A DNA stretch of 64,000 nt from JADLCX01 sp964630785 (GCA_964630785.1 CAZVZG010000022.1:15168-79167), one strand, 5' to 3'; counted from the first letter of the stretch, positions 24,123-34,745 are shown. A program made the numbers and translations. The notes: generated from the sequence alone by a model not told the origin.

Positions 24123-27100
24123 GTGCCTGAGCAACCGCCACCCAAACCGCACCCGCACCCCCGAGAGTCCGGCAGCGATGCCCGACCGGTGCGCCCGCAC
24201 GCCGACGCGCCGCCGTACGCGGAGCTGCAGGTCACGTCGAACTTCACCTTCCTTACCGGCGCGAGCCACCCCGACGAGCTCGTGCATCACGCGGCCGAGA
24301 TCGGCCTCCGCGCGATCGCCCTCACCGACACCAACACGCTCGCGGGCATCGTGCGAGCGCACGTCGCGGCCAGAGACGCCGGCGTGCGGTTCATCGTCGG
24401 CTGCAGGCTCGTCTTCACCGAAACACCCATGCCCGTGCTGGTCTACCCGATCGACAGGGAGAGCTACGGGGGCCTGTGCCGGATGCTCACGCTCGGTAAG
24501 CGGCGCGCGAAGAAGGGCTCGTGCGAACTGAGGCTGCACGACCTGCTCGAACACCAGCGGGGCCTGATCGCCGTCTGCGTGCCGCCGCGTGTGGCCGACG
24601 ATGCGTGTATCGAGGTCCTGCAAGGCTTCCGCCGGGTCTTTGACGACGACCGCCTGTCCATCGCCATGAGCCGCTCGTTCATGCAAGGCGACGACCGGCG
24701 GCTGGAGCAGATCGCCGACCTGGCCGAGCACGTGGGGGCGCCGCTGCTCGTGACCAACGACGTGCACTACCACACGCCGGAGCGGCGACCGCTCCAGGAC
24801 GTGCTCACGTGCATCCGCCACCGCTGCACCATCGAGGATGCCGGGCACCGCCTCTTCGCCAACGCCGAGCGCTACCTCAAGGATCCCGCCGAGATGCACC
24901 GCCTGTTCGCGGCGTATCCGCGAGCGCTGGAGCGAACGAGCGAGGTCGCCGAGCGCACGGCCGATTTCTCGCTCGACCAGCTCCGCTACGAGTATCCCGA
25001 CGAGGTCGTTCCCGAGGGATCAACCCCGCAGGGGCACTTGGAGCGTCTGGCCCGGGAAGGGGCAGCACGCCGCTATCCCGGGGGTGTGCCGCGCAAGGTC
25101 GATGACCAGATCGACCATGAGCTCCGGCTGATCGGCGAACTGAACTACGCGCCCTACTTCCTCACCGTCCACGACATCGTGACCTTCGCGGAGAGCCGGG
25201 GGATCCTCTGCCAGGGTCGCGGCGCCGCGGCCAACTCGGCCGTCTGCTATTGCCTCGGCGTCACCGCGGTCGACCCCGATCGCGTGAACGTGCTCTTCGA
25301 GCGGTTTGTGAGCAAGGAGCGCGACGAGCCGCCCGACATCGACATCGATTTCGAGCACGAACGGCGTGAGGAGGTGATCCAGTACCTCTACCGAAAGTAC
25401 GGGCGCGAGCGGGCCGCGCTCACGGCCGAGGTGATCTCTTTCCGCGGGCGGCTGGCCATCCGCGAGGTGGGCCGGGCGATGGGCCTCTCGCGCGACCGCA
25501 TCGACCGCCTGGCGAAAGAGGCCAGCGGGTGGGGCACGGCCTCGATCGACCCCGCGCAGCTCCGGTCCCTGGGTTTCAACCCGAACGACCCGCACCTGCT
25601 GCGGACAATCGCGCTCGCGAACGAACTGATCGGCTTCCCGCGCCACCTCTCCCAGCACGTGGGCGGGTTTGTCGTTACGCGCACGCCGCTGGACCGGCTC
25701 GTCCCCATCGAGAACGCGGCCATGGCCGACCGCACCGTCATCGAGTGGGACAAGGACGACATCGAGGCCCTGGGCATGCTCAAAGTCGACGTGCTGGGTC
25801 TGGGCATGCTCACCTGCATCCGCAAGGCCCTCGACCTCGCGGCCGCGCAAGACGGGCGACGGCTCTCGCTGGCGACGATCCCGGCGGAGGACCCCTCCGT
25901 CTACGACATGATCTGCAAGGCCGACACGGTCGGCGTGTTCCAGATCGAATCGCGGGCGCAGATGTCGATGCTACCGCGCCTCAGGCCCCGCTGCTATTAC
26001 GACCTGGTCATCGAGGTCGCGATTGTCCGCCCAGGGCCCATCCAGGGAGACATGGTGCACCCGTACCTGCGCCGGCGGAACGGGCAGGAGGAAGTAACCT
26101 TCTTCGACGAGACGGTGAAGAAGGTGCTGGGGCGCACGCTCGGAGTCCCGCTGTTTCAGGAGCAGGCGATGTCGCTGGCGATCGAGGCGGCGGGCTTCAC
26201 CGCCGGCGAGGCCGACCGGCTCCGCCGCTCGATCGGTGCGTGGAAGTCGCGAGGGAACAAGCTCGCGCTCTTCGGCGAGCGGATCATTGGCGGGATGGTC
26301 TCGCGCGGATACCCGCGAGGCTTCGCGGAGCGGTGCTTCGAGCAGATCAAGGGGTTCTCCGGGTACGGGTTCCCCGAGAGCCACGCCGCGTCGTTCGCCC
26401 TGCTCGTCTACGCCTCGTGCTGGCTGAAGAGACACCGGCCCGGCGCGTTCGCCGCGGCCCTCATCAACAGCCAGCCGATGGGCTTCTACCAGCCGGCCCA
26501 GATCGTGCGCGACGCCCGAGAGCACGGCGTGGAGGTGCGGCCGATCGACGTGAACCACAGCCACTGGGACTGCACCCTCGAGCCCGCGCCCGGCGGGCCG
26601 GCGATCCGCCTGGGGATGCGTCTGGTCAAGGGCTTGGCCGAGCAGGAGGCGCGCCGGATCGACGCGGGCCGCGACGGGCGGTTCGAGAGCATCGATGCGC
26701 TCTGGCGGCGAACCGGCGTCAAGGCCGCGTCGCTCCGGCGGCTCGCCGCGGCCGACGCCTTCGGCTCGATGGGCCTGTCGCGACAGGCAGCGCTGTGGGC
26801 GATCCAACCGCTGCGCGACGAGCGGCTCCCGCTCTTTGATGCGCTCGCGACGGAGCGGGCGACCGAGCCGGAGTACCTCCCCCGCCCCGCGCCGTTCGAC
26901 CAGGTGACGCACGACTACGCGGCCGCCGGACTCTCGCTCCGCCCGCACCCGGTATCGTTCGTCCGCGACCAGCTGACGATGCAGGGCGTCACGCCCAGCG
27001 GCGAGCTCGCCGACGCCGGCCTCTGGCCCGACAAATCCACACTCACCGTCGCCGGCCTGGTCTTGGTGCGTCAACGCCCCGGCACCGCCTCGGGTGTGGT

Positions 27101-27314
27101 GTTCATGACGATCGAGGACGAAACCGGCATCGCCAACCTCGTCGTGTGGCCGAAGGTTTACGAGAAGTTCCGGGCCATCGTCCGCCACAGCAGCGCGGTG
27201 GTCTGCACGGGCCGTGTTCAGCGCGAGGGTGAAGTGGTCCACGTCGTCGCCGGCCGATTCCGGCGGCTGGCCATCGGCGACCTGGTGGAGCAGCGGTCGA
27301 GGGACTTTCACTGA
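24123..27314 (+). CDS. dnaE2: DnaE2, error-prone DNA polymerase III alpha subunit
   Basis: 1063-residue C-family polymerase of the ImuA-ImuB-DnaE2 mutasome, responsible for damage-induced mutagenesis. The N-terminal PHP domain (SNFTFLTGASHPDELV..GLRAIALTDTNTLAG) is followed by the polymerase core with catalytic Asp405 and Asp407 in PDIDIDF, RPGPIQGDMVHPY, and the helix-hairpin-helix and C-terminal OB fold (VAGLVLVRQRPGTASGVVFMTIEDETG..NLVVWP). The length is that of DnaE2, not the longer DnaE1. The tail lacks an obvious clamp motif, consistent with reliance on ImuB. GTG 24123 has GAGGGGG upstream; a GTG at 24099 is an alternative. It starts 11 bases after imuB. Confidence 0.95.
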   Translation: MPEQPPPKPHPHPRESGSDARPVRPHADAPPYAELQVTSNFTFLTGASHPDELVHHAAEIGLRAIALTDTNTLAGIVRAHVAARDAGVRFIVGCRLVFTETPMPVLVYPIDRESYGGLCRMLTLGKRRAKKGSCELRLHDLLEHQRGLIAVCVPPRVADDACIEVLQGFRRVFDDDRLSIAMSRSFMQGDDRRLEQIADLAEHVGAPLLVTNDVHYHTPERRPLQDVLTCIRHRCTIEDAGHRLFANAERYLKDPAEMHRLFAAYPRALERTSEVAERTADFSLDQLRYEYPDEVVPEGSTPQGHLERLAREGAARRYPGGVPRKVDDQIDHELRLIGELNYAPYFLTVHDIVTFAESRGILCQGRGAAANSAVCYCLGVTAVDPDRVNVLFERFVSKERDEPPDIDIDFEHERREEVIQYLYRKYGRERAALTAEVISFRGRLAIREVGRAMGLSRDRIDRLAKEASGWGTASIDPAQLRSLGFNPNDPHLLRTIALANELIGFPRHLSQHVGGFVVTRTPLDRLVPIENAAMADRTVIEWDKDDIEALGMLKVDVLGLGMLTCIRKALDLAAAQDGRRLSLATIPAEDPSVYDMICKADTVGVFQIESRAQMSMLPRLRPRCYYDLVIEVAIVRPGPIQGDMVHPYLRRRNGQEEVTFFDETVKKVLGRTLGVPLFQEQAMSLAIEAAGFTAGEADRLRRSIGAWKSRGNKLALFGERIIGGMVSRGYPRGFAERCFEQIKGFSGYGFPESHAASFALLVYASCWLKRHRPGAFAAALINSQPMGFYQPAQIVRDAREHGVEVRPIDVNHSHWDCTLEPAPGGPAIRLGMRLVKGLAEQEARRIDAGRDGRFESIDALWRRTGVKAASLRRLAAADAFGSMGLSRQAALWAIQPLRDERLPLFDALATERATEPEYLPRPAPFDQVTHDYAAAGLSLRPHPVSFVRDQLTMQGVTPSGELADAGLWPDKSTLTVAGLVLVRQRPGTASGVVFMTIEDETGIANLVVWPKVYEKFRAIVRHSSAVVCTGRVQREGEVVHVVAGRFRRLAIGDLVEQRSRDFH

Positions 27315-27439
27315 TCCGGGCTCGCGATCGGGCGGGTTCGCGAGCGTTGGTCCGAGCACGGACAGCGGCCGCCAACGACGCCTCGAGGCGCAGAGACCGA
27401 CCGATGCGCGGTGCGATGCCGCGGGGCCGGACCGGGGGT

Positions 27440-28906
27440 TCAGCGCACCGGGGCCGTCGGCGATGCCTCGGCCGCCTTCGGTTCCACGGACCAGCCGCCG
27501 CCCAGCGCCTTGTAGAGCGAGATCAGGTCGGTCCCGACGTTCGTCTCGCTCTGGGCCAGCGCGGCCTGGCTGGCGTACAGGCGGCCCTGGGCGGTCAGAA
27601 CGTCCAGAAAGTCGGTCTTGCCGCCCGTGTAAAGCTCAAGAGAAACATTCACCGCCTCGCGTCCCGCGGTGACCGATTCCGCGAGCGACGCGCGGCGTTC
27701 CTGCTCGCGGGTGAAGCCGACCAGGGCCGTCTCCACCTCCTGGAGCGCGACGAGCACCGCGGAGCGGTAGTTCAGCGCCGCCTGTTCCGCGACCTCCCGG
27801 GCCTGCGCAATGTTCCCCTGGATCTGCCCCCCCGTGAAGATCGGAAGGCTCACCGCCGGTCCGAACGACCAGAAGCGGTCGGCGATCGTTCCCAGCGACG
27901 AGAACTTCTGCCCCTGCGTGCCGAACGAGCCCGTGAGCGAGAAGCGCGGATACTGATCGGCAACGGCGACGCCGATGTTCGCGGTCGCGGCGTGCAGATC
28001 GGCCTCGGCGCGGCGCAGGTCGGGGCGGCGCTTGAGCAGCTCGGAAGGGAGCCCGACGGGGACCTTCTCGGGCGCGACGGGGAGCGGCGCGTAGGACGAC
28101 AGCTCGTCCAGGAGCGCCCCCGGCTCCTTGCCGACCAGAACGCTGAGCGAATAGATCGCGGCCCTGGCGTCCGACTCGAACGCGGGGATCTGCGAGGCCG
28201 TGAGCGAGACCTGCGCCTGAGCGTTGGCGACGTCGAGTGAACTGACGAAGCCCGCCTCGAACCGCTGGCGCGTGACGTCGAGCGTGTCCTGCTGGGCGAT
28301 CACGGTCTCCCTGGCGATCGCGACCTGGTGCTGCGCGCCGCGCAACTGGAAGTAGGCGAGGGCGGTCTCGGCGACGATGGAGACAAGCACCGACTCGTGG
28401 TCGAAGTACGCCGAGTCGATCTGCGCATCGGCCGCCTCCACGCCGCGCCTGATCCCGCCGAACATGTCGATCTCCCACGTGGCGTCAAGCCCGGCGCGGA
28501 AGAGGTTTGTGGTGCTCTCACCGGCGTGGTCGCCGACCGTGACGGGAACCCGGCCCCTGGTGTAGGACGCGCCGGCGGACACGTCGGGATACAGACCGCT
28601 GGCCGCGACGGTCCTCGCGGCCCGGGCCTGCCGCAGGCGTGACTCGGCCTGGGCGAGGGAGAGGTTGTCGCGAGCGGCGAGGGCGACGATCCTGTCAAGC
28701 GTGGGGTCGTTGAACACCTTCCACCACCCCGTCACGTCCGCCTCACTCGCCTCGCTCTTGCTGACCACGCCCGCGCCGGGCGCGGGGTCGATGCCGGTCC
28801 AGCCGGTCGGCGTGTCGATGCTCGGCGCGTGGTAGTCCGGGCCGACGGTGCAGCCGCCGATCGCGAGGGCGAGGGGGAGGAGCGGGGCCGGGCGCGGGCG
28901 TCTCAT
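27440..28906 (-). CDS. Outer-membrane efflux lipoprotein, OprM/NodT type
   Basis: 488-residue TolC-fold channel lipoprotein. The lipobox IGGC puts the lipidated Cys at 19, followed by TVGPDYHAP, the standard start of NodT/OprM proteins. The family repeats are visible: WWKVFNDPTLDRIVALA, ARDNLSLAQAESRLRQAR, DATWEIDMFGGIRRGVEAA, LLKRRPDLRRAEADLHAATANIGVAVAD and GPAVSLPIFTGGQIQGN. It would form the outer-membrane exit of the efflux pump encoded by the next three genes, starting 10 bases after the permease stop on the same strand. The last gene of that operon. Confidence 0.94.
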   Translation of the reverse strand: MRRPRPAPLLPLALAIGGCTVGPDYHAPSIDTPTGWTGIDPAPGAGVVSKSEASEADVTGWWKVFNDPTLDRIVALAARDNLSLAQAESRLRQARAARTVAASGLYPDVSAGASYTRGRVPVTVGDHAGESTTNLFRAGLDATWEIDMFGGIRRGVEAADAQIDSAYFDHESVLVSIVAETALAYFQLRGAQHQVAIARETVIAQQDTLDVTRQRFEAGFVSSLDVANAQAQVSLTASQIPAFESDARAAIYSLSVLVGKEPGALLDELSSYAPLPVAPEKVPVGLPSELLKRRPDLRRAEADLHAATANIGVAVADQYPRFSLTGSFGTQGQKFSSLGTIADRFWSFGPAVSLPIFTGGQIQGNIAQAREVAEQAALNYRSAVLVALQEVETALVGFTREQERRASLAESVTAGREAVNVSLELYTGGKTDFLDVLTAQGRLYASQAALAQSETNVGTDLISLYKALGGGWSVEPKAAEASPTAPVR

Positions 28907-28916
28907 GCGGGTGTCC

Positions 28917-30271
28917 TCACTCGTAGCGCAGGGCTTCGATCGGGTCCAGTCGCGAGGCCTTCCACGCGGGGTAGAAGCCGAAGGTGATGCCGACAACCGC
29001 GGATACGGCGATGGAGGCGACGATCGCCTCGACCGAAGCTGCGACGGGCCAGTGCAGGAACCGGTTGACCAGCACGGCGCTGCCGCGCCCGCACGCAAGC
29101 CCGACGATCCCGCCCATCAGGCACAGGACCGTCGCCTCGGTGAGGAACTGGCGCAGGATGTCGCGAGATCGGGCGCCCACGGCCATCCGCAGGCCGATCT
29201 CCCGCGTGCGCTCGGTCACCGAGACCAGCATGATGTTCATGATCCCCACACCGCCCACCACCAGGGAGATGAGCGCGACGGCCAGGAGCAGGTTGGTCAT
29301 CATCGTCGTCGTGGACGAGAGCGCGTTGGCCATCTCGGTCATGTCGCGGATCGTGAAGTCGTCCGGCTCGCCGGGCCGGATGCGGTGCCGCTCGCGGAGC
29401 ACCCGGGTAACCTGCTGGATCGCCGGCCTGGTCTGACCGGCCGACACCGCCGAGGCGACGATCTGATCGACGTTGGCGAAACGTACCGGCATGGGCGTAT
29501 CCGCGGCCTGCGCCGCCGACGGCGCCGGGAAGACGCTGGGAGCGCCCGGGAAGATCGAGTTGGTCGTCGCGGCCGAAGCGGAGTTTCCTCCGGCGGCCGC
29601 GCCGGAACCGGCCGACCCGACCACCCGGTACTTGATCGTGGTCCACGGGGCGAGAATGACGTCGTCCTGGTCGGAGCCGAAGGCGTTGGCGCCCTTGGGC
29701 GAGAGCACCCCGACCACACGGAACGCGACGTTCTGGATGCGCAGCTCCTTGCCCACGGGCGAGCGATCCAGGAACAGCTCGCGGACGATGGTCTGACCGA
29801 CGACGCAGACGCGCGACGCGTTGCGGATGTCTGTCGGGGTGAACATGTCCCCGTTGGTCAGGTCCCTCCAATCACGCACGTCCAGGTACGCCGCCGACGT
29901 GCCGTAGATGAACTGCGGGACCCAGTTGCGGTCCTGGAAAATGACCTGCGTGCGGACGCGCACGATCGGGGCCGCGGCCGCGACCGACGGGCACTCGCGA
30001 AGGACGGCGTCGCAGTCCTCTGCCGTCAGCGTGAGCACGCTCCCCGCGCCGAACGAGACACCCCCGCTCGCGGCGGTCCCCGGCATAATGAGCATGTTGT
30101 TGGCGCCCATGCTGGCGATGGTTCGGGCGATCGATCCGGAAGAGCCCTTGCCGATCTCCATCATGGCGATGACCGCGGCGATCCCGATGACGATCCCAAG
30201 CACGGTGAGCGCCGAGCGGGTGACGTTGCGACGGAGCCCGCGCAGGGCCATGCGAACGGTCCGGACCGTGG

Positions 30272-30275
<4 letters not shown>
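28917..30275 (-). CDS. MacB-type ABC transporter permease
   Basis: 452-residue inner-membrane protein of the MacB/FtsX family. One helix near the N-terminus (ALTVLGIVIGIAAVIAMMEIGKG), a large periplasmic domain (about residues 50-330) with MacB-PCD features (VRTQVIFQDRNWVPQFIYG), and three C-terminal helices with the FtsX pattern (VGGVGIMNIMLVSVTERTREIGLRMAVGARSRDILRQFL). The ATPase gene overlaps its start by four bases, so the two are translated together. A glycine/alanine and proline-rich stretch at about 226-270 is an odd low-complexity insert. Confidence 0.94.
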
Positions 30276-31024
<749 letters not shown>

Positions 31025-31042
31025 GCTCGCGACCCGGACGTA

Positions 31043-32386
31043 TCACCGGCCCCTTCCCGACCCGCCGCTCCCGCCCGTGCCCGCGGGTTGCTGCCCCCCG
31101 CCGCTCCGCCTGCGGAACTGCGGAGCGAACGGGTTGGTGCTCCCTCCCGCGCCCGCGGCCTGCACGACCTCCCCGGTCACCACGGCGTCACCCTCGGAGA
31201 TGTTGTCGCCCGAGACCTCGGTTCGAGCCCCGTCGCTGAGTCCCGCGTGGACCTCTTCGGGCTGCGGGCGGCCGTCGCGGAGGACCCAAACGACGCCGTT
31301 GAGGGCCTTGGCGCCCTCGGCCCCGGGCGGGTGTGTGCCGGCGGAGGGGCGCTCTGCGCCGGTGTACCCCTCCGGGGCCCATCGCAGCGCCGCGTTGGGA
31401 ACGCTCAGAACGCCGGTCCGCCGATCGACCACGAACACGACGTTCGCCGTGAGGTAAGGGAGCAGTTTCAGGCGGGAGTTGTCGGTCACAATCTCGACGG
31501 TGTACGTCACCACGTTCTGTGTCATGGTGGCGTTGAGGCGCACCTTGCGGACGACGCCGTCGAGCACGTCGCCCGGGAGCGCGTCTACCGTGTACGTCAC
31601 CTTGTCGCCGGGGTGCACGTGCTCGATGTCCGCCTCGTTTACCTGCACCAGCACTTGCATCCGGGTCAGGTCCTTGGCGATCAGGAACAGGCTCGGCGCG
31701 TTGAAACTCGATACCACGGTCTGCCCCACGTCCACCCGGCGATCGATGATGACGCCGTCCACCGGCGAGCCGATCTTGCAATACGCCAGGTTCTGGCGCG
31801 TGCGGCCGAGGGCCGCGTCCGCGGCCTCAACGGTCGCCTGCGCCTGAACGATCTGCGCGTTGGCCTGTTCGACCATCGCTCGGGCCTGCTCGAAGGACGA
31901 TTGGGCCGCGTCGAAGTCCGCCTGCGAGAGGGCCCGCGAAGGTCCGAGTTTCTGGGCCCGGTCCCAGTCGCGCTGCGCCTGACCGAGCTTCGCCTGCGCC
32001 AACAGCAGGTTGGCGCGGCTGACCTCGACCTGCGCCCGGTTCTGCGAGAGCTGCGCCTCGGCCGCCGCCACGTCGGCGAGGTAGATCGTCTCGTCGATCT
32101 GGGCAAGCAGCATTCCCCGCGTGACGGTCGAGCGGTAGTCGATCGGCTTGCCCTCGGCGTCCACGCCCAGCGAGGCGATGAGGCCGTTCACCTGGGCCCC
32201 GACGTCCACCACTTCTTCCGGCACGATCGTGCCCACAGCGGTGATGGTGGAGACAAGGTTTGTGCGATCGACCTTGTCGGAGCGGTAGGTGACGCCGGTG
32301 CCTGTCCCGCGGTGCCAGCGCCACCCCAGGTAGACGCCGCCGGCCGCGACGCACCCGACGATCAGCCAGATCACCAGACGCTTCAT
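31043..32386 (-). CDS. Periplasmic adaptor (membrane fusion protein), MacA-like
   Basis: 447-residue HlyD/RND-type adaptor. Residues 1-25 are an N-terminal anchor (MKRLVIWLIVGCVAAGGVYLGW). A barrel-sandwich hybrid follows, with long coiled-coil hairpins built from AxxQ repeats (ADVAAAEAQLSQNRAQVEVSRANLLLAQAKLGQAQRD..) and the lipoyl-like half DGVIIDRRVDVGQTV. The C-terminus is glycine rich. It would join the MacB complex to the OprM-like channel. Its ATG overlaps the MarR gene stop (32383-32386), indicating coupling. Confidence 0.93.
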   Translation of the reverse strand: MKRLVIWLIVGCVAAGGVYLGWRWHRGTGTGVTYRSDKVDRTNLVSTITAVGTIVPEEVVDVGAQVNGLIASLGVDAEGKPIDYRSTVTRGMLLAQIDETIYLADVAAAEAQLSQNRAQVEVSRANLLLAQAKLGQAQRDWDRAQKLGPSRALSQADFDAAQSSFEQARAMVEQANAQIVQAQATVEAADAALGRTRQNLAYCKIGSPVDGVIIDRRVDVGQTVVSSFNAPSLFLIAKDLTRMQVLVQVNEADIEHVHPGDKVTYTVDALPGDVLDGVVRKVRLNATMTQNVVTYTVEIVTDNSRLKLLPYLTANVVFVVDRRTGVLSVPNAALRWAPEGYTGAERPSAGTHPPGAEGAKALNGVVWVLRDGRPQPEEVHAGLSDGARTEVSGDNISEGDAVVTGEVVQAAGAGGSTNPFAPQFRRRSGGGQQPAGTGGSGGSGRGR

Positions 32387-32979
32387 GTTTTCTTCCTTTG
32401 AAGACGCCCGCCCGGCGGCGTCCGCCCTGGCTCTCGCGAGGCACGGAGGTCCTCGTCCAGGACACGCAAGTGCCGGCCCAGTTTTCGCAGCAGCGTCAGC
32501 AGTTGTGCACGCTCCGCGTCTCCGAGCCCGTCCATCACCTCACTGACCCACGCCGCGTGGTCCCGCAGCCCGTGCCGGACAAGCTCGCGCCCCGCCGGCG
32601 ACAGCGAGATCAACCGCGACCGCCGATCCTCCGGATCGCTCCGCCGGCACACCCATCCGGCCCGCACCATCCGCTCCAGCGTCGCGCCGAGGCTCGGCGG
32701 CCGCACCAGCAGCGCCGACCCCAGTTCGTGCATACGCGGCTCACCTTGCCCCGCTTCTTCAAGGCGCATGAGCGATCGCAGCACGCCCCATTGCGCCGGC
32801 GACAGGCCGACCCGCGAGAAGTGGTGTCCCGAAAGCCGGCGCATCAACCCGGCGACGCGGACGAGTTCGCGCAGCGATTCCTGCGCTGTGCCGGTGGGGA
32901 CGGCCCCACGACGCCGAGCCGTCACCGGTGTGCGCTCCGCTCTCCCACCCCTCCCGTTCGCCGTCGTTTGTTCGCCCAC
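32383..32979 (-). CDS. MarR-family transcriptional regulator
   Basis: 198-residue winged-helix regulator, first gene of the efflux operon. The MarR fold is clear: helical dimerisation start (ESLRELVRVAGLMRRLSGHHFSRVGLSPAQWGVLRSL), recognition helix (GSALLVRPPSLGATLERMVRAGWVCRRSDPEDRRSRLISLSPAGREL). The wing DRRSRLISLS is standard. A 25-residue basic N-terminal extension precedes it. GTG start at 32979; the start lies inside a perfect GTTCG/CGAAC inverted repeat, which may be its own operator. Confidence 0.9.
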   Translation of the reverse strand: MGEQTTANGRGGRAERTPVTARRRGAVPTGTAQESLRELVRVAGLMRRLSGHHFSRVGLSPAQWGVLRSLMRLEEAGQGEPRMHELGSALLVRPPSLGATLERMVRAGWVCRRSDPEDRRSRLISLSPAGRELVRHGLRDHAAWVSEVMDGLGDAERAQLLTLLRKLGRHLRVLDEDLRASREPGRTPPGGRLQRKKT

Positions 32980-32983
32980 GAAC
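32970..32983. promoter_or_regulatory. Inverted repeat over the marR start codon
   Basis: GTTCG, spacer CCCA, CGAAC: a perfect 5-bp inverted repeat centred on the GTG start of the efflux operon regulator. MarR proteins often bind such palindromes near their own promoter and ribosome site. Confidence 0.5.
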
Positions 32984-33317
32984 TATTCTACGCACGCAAC
33001 ACAACCCGGCGGAACACGACCACGCCACTCCGTCGAGAGGCGCGGCCGACCGCGCGATTCTCGGGTCACGCTCAAGGTCCGCTCTATGGAGCAAGGGCCG
33101 GTGGTCGCCAACCCTCCACCGATCCGTCTCTGCTCGAACTCTCGCCGCTTACACAAGAACGAGGGCGTCGCGGGTATTCAAGGACCCCATCGTGCCGAAT
33201 CCGGCACAGCCAACGCCCGAGCGGGTCGGAACCGGCGCGGCAACGGCCGAGCCTCGCAGGTCGCTCAACGACCGACCCTTACGAGCGATCGGTGACAACC
33301 GAGACACATGCCGAAAG
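32984..33317. other. Intergenic, no gene seen
   Basis: About 330 bases between the efflux operon and tRNA-Glu. No coding frame with recognisable protein, hairpin or repeat found. It probably holds the divergent and operon promoters. Confidence 0.5.
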
Positions 33318-33392
33318 TGACCCCGGCGGGATTCGAACCCGCGTTACCTCCGTGAAAGGGAGGTGTCCTAGACCAGGCTAGACGACGGGGCC
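33318..33392 (-). tRNA. tRNA-Glu (anticodon UUC)
   Basis: 75-base cloverleaf on the minus strand. Acceptor GGCCCCG pairs with CGGGGTC (one G-U), anticodon arm CCTCC-CTTTCAC-GGAGG has the anticodon TTC, and the T arm is GCGGGTTCGAATCCCGC. CCA is not encoded. Confidence 0.96.
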
Positions 33393-33514
33393 TGAAAGGC
33401 GGGCCGATTCTAGACCGGCTGGATGCGGACAGGACCGAGAAAACGGCGGCGGGAGCGGCGCTGGGCCGGTTATCGGCGGTCAACTCCGCACGCCGAACGG
33501 CCGATAGGGGTGAT

Positions 33515-34024
33515 ATGAGCGGTGCCGCGCCGATCGCCCTGACTGCCACGACACCCGTCCCGCCGCCCTCACGCGGGAGGGTGATCTTCAAGAGGCTGTT
33601 CACGCTTGCCTCCGGGCTCGGCGTGTTCGTGCTGGTCGCGAGTGTGGTCGATCCGCAGTCTTCGCCCGCTGGGCAGGGCGACCTGGCCGTGAACGTGCCG
33701 CACCTCAACGCGGCCCAGTTGCAGGCTGTCGAGCAGCGGCTGCTCGCCCGTCGCCACCCCATGAACTGGCCCACGCTCGGACTGCTCGAAGGGCCCGAGT
33801 ATCTCACGCTGATTCACTCTTCGCCGGACGGGCCGCGATACACGGTGTGTGCGCTCAACGGCCGCGTGCTGCTGGCCGATCTGCCCGCGGACGACGTGTA
33901 CAGGGGGTTCCCGACGCTCGACCTCATGGGGATGCGTGTGGATCCACCCGACCCCGCCGGGTCCATGCGGCCAGACGGTGAGCCCCTGATGCTCGCCGAC
34001 CCCGGCGCTCAGTTCCCGGATTGA
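33515..34024 (+). CDS. Hypothetical protein with N-terminal membrane segment
   Basis: 169-residue protein of unknown function. Residues 25-45 (FKRLFTLASGLGVFVLVASVV) form one hydrophobic helix, probably an uncleaved anchor or signal. The rest contains NVPHLNAAQLQAVEQRLLARRHPMNWPTLGLLEGPEYLTLIHSSPDGPRYTVC, with no family recognised. Strong AGGGGTGAT ribosome site before the ATG. It is the first of a plus-strand set, 15 bases before the phosphorylase-like gene. Confidence 0.65.
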   Translation: MSGAAPIALTATTPVPPPSRGRVIFKRLFTLASGLGVFVLVASVVDPQSSPAGQGDLAVNVPHLNAAQLQAVEQRLLARRHPMNWPTLGLLEGPEYLTLIHSSPDGPRYTVCALNGRVLLADLPADDVYRGFPTLDLMGMRVDPPDPAGSMRPDGEPLMLADPGAQFPD

Positions 34025-34039
34025 GATACGCTTGGGCCG

Positions 34040-34735
34040 ATGTCGGCCGAGGAACAACGCTCCACCCGATTCACCGTGCTGTGCCCGATGAGCATCGAGC
34101 GACGGGCCGTCGCGCGCGCGTTGCGTCGGACCGTCCTGTACGGCGTCGAGATTGTGCAAACGGGCATTGGAAAGGAGGCGATCGTGCGCGCGGTGGAGCG
34201 CGCCGGCCGCGCAGGCGGGGTCTTTATTCTGGCCGGTGCCTGCGGGGCGCTCACGCGCGTGGATGATGTGCCCGTGGTGTCGCGGGTCATCGACGAGCAT
34301 GGCAGCACGTGGAGCACCGGACGCCCCGGCGGCGTTACGCTCATCGGCGTTGATCGGGTGGTCTCGACGCCCGCCGCCAAACGGGAACTCGCAAAGACGA
34401 CCGGCGCGGCCATCGTGGATATGGAGTCCCACTCGTTCATCGCGGCGTGCCAGCGCCTGGACGTGCCGTGGGGCATCGTCCGCGGCGTGAGCGATACACC
34501 CGAGGAAACCCTGCCGCACGAGGTGCTGGACTGGATCACCCCCGCGGGCGACACGCGGACTCTGCGGGCGGTGCGCGACATGGCCCGACACCCGAGATTG
34601 ATCGGGCACATCGCCGTCGTCATGCGGCGGAGCAACCGCGTTCTTCCCCGCGTGGGTGAAGCGGTGGCGGGCATGATCCGCGAACACGCCGCTGAACACG
34701 GCGTCGGCGCACATCGGGCGGTTCCGGCCGCGTGA
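34040..34735 (+). CDS. Phosphorylase superfamily (PNP/UDP type) protein
   Basis: 231-residue protein resembling the 5'-methylthioadenosine/nucleoside phosphorylase fold (PNP_UDP_1). The substrate segment VDMESHSFIAACQ and the late RGVSD motif are the typical purine-binding and catalytic Asp parts. The N-terminus is VLCPMSIERRAVARAL, like hopanoid-associated or MTA/SAH phosphorylases. The exact substrate cannot be told. It follows the hypothetical gene by 15 bases and precedes nadD by ten, so likely one transcription unit concerned with nucleotide or cofactor metabolism. Confidence 0.75.
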   Translation: MSAEEQRSTRFTVLCPMSIERRAVARALRRTVLYGVEIVQTGIGKEAIVRAVERAGRAGGVFILAGACGALTRVDDVPVVSRVIDEHGSTWSTGRPGGVTLIGVDRVVSTPAAKRELAKTTGAAIVDMESHSFIAACQRLDVPWGIVRGVSDTPEETLPHEVLDWITPAGDTRTLRAVRDMARHPRLIGHIAVVMRRSNRVLPRVGEAVAGMIREHAAEHGVGAHRAVPAA

Positions 34736-34745
34736 GACGTTCATC

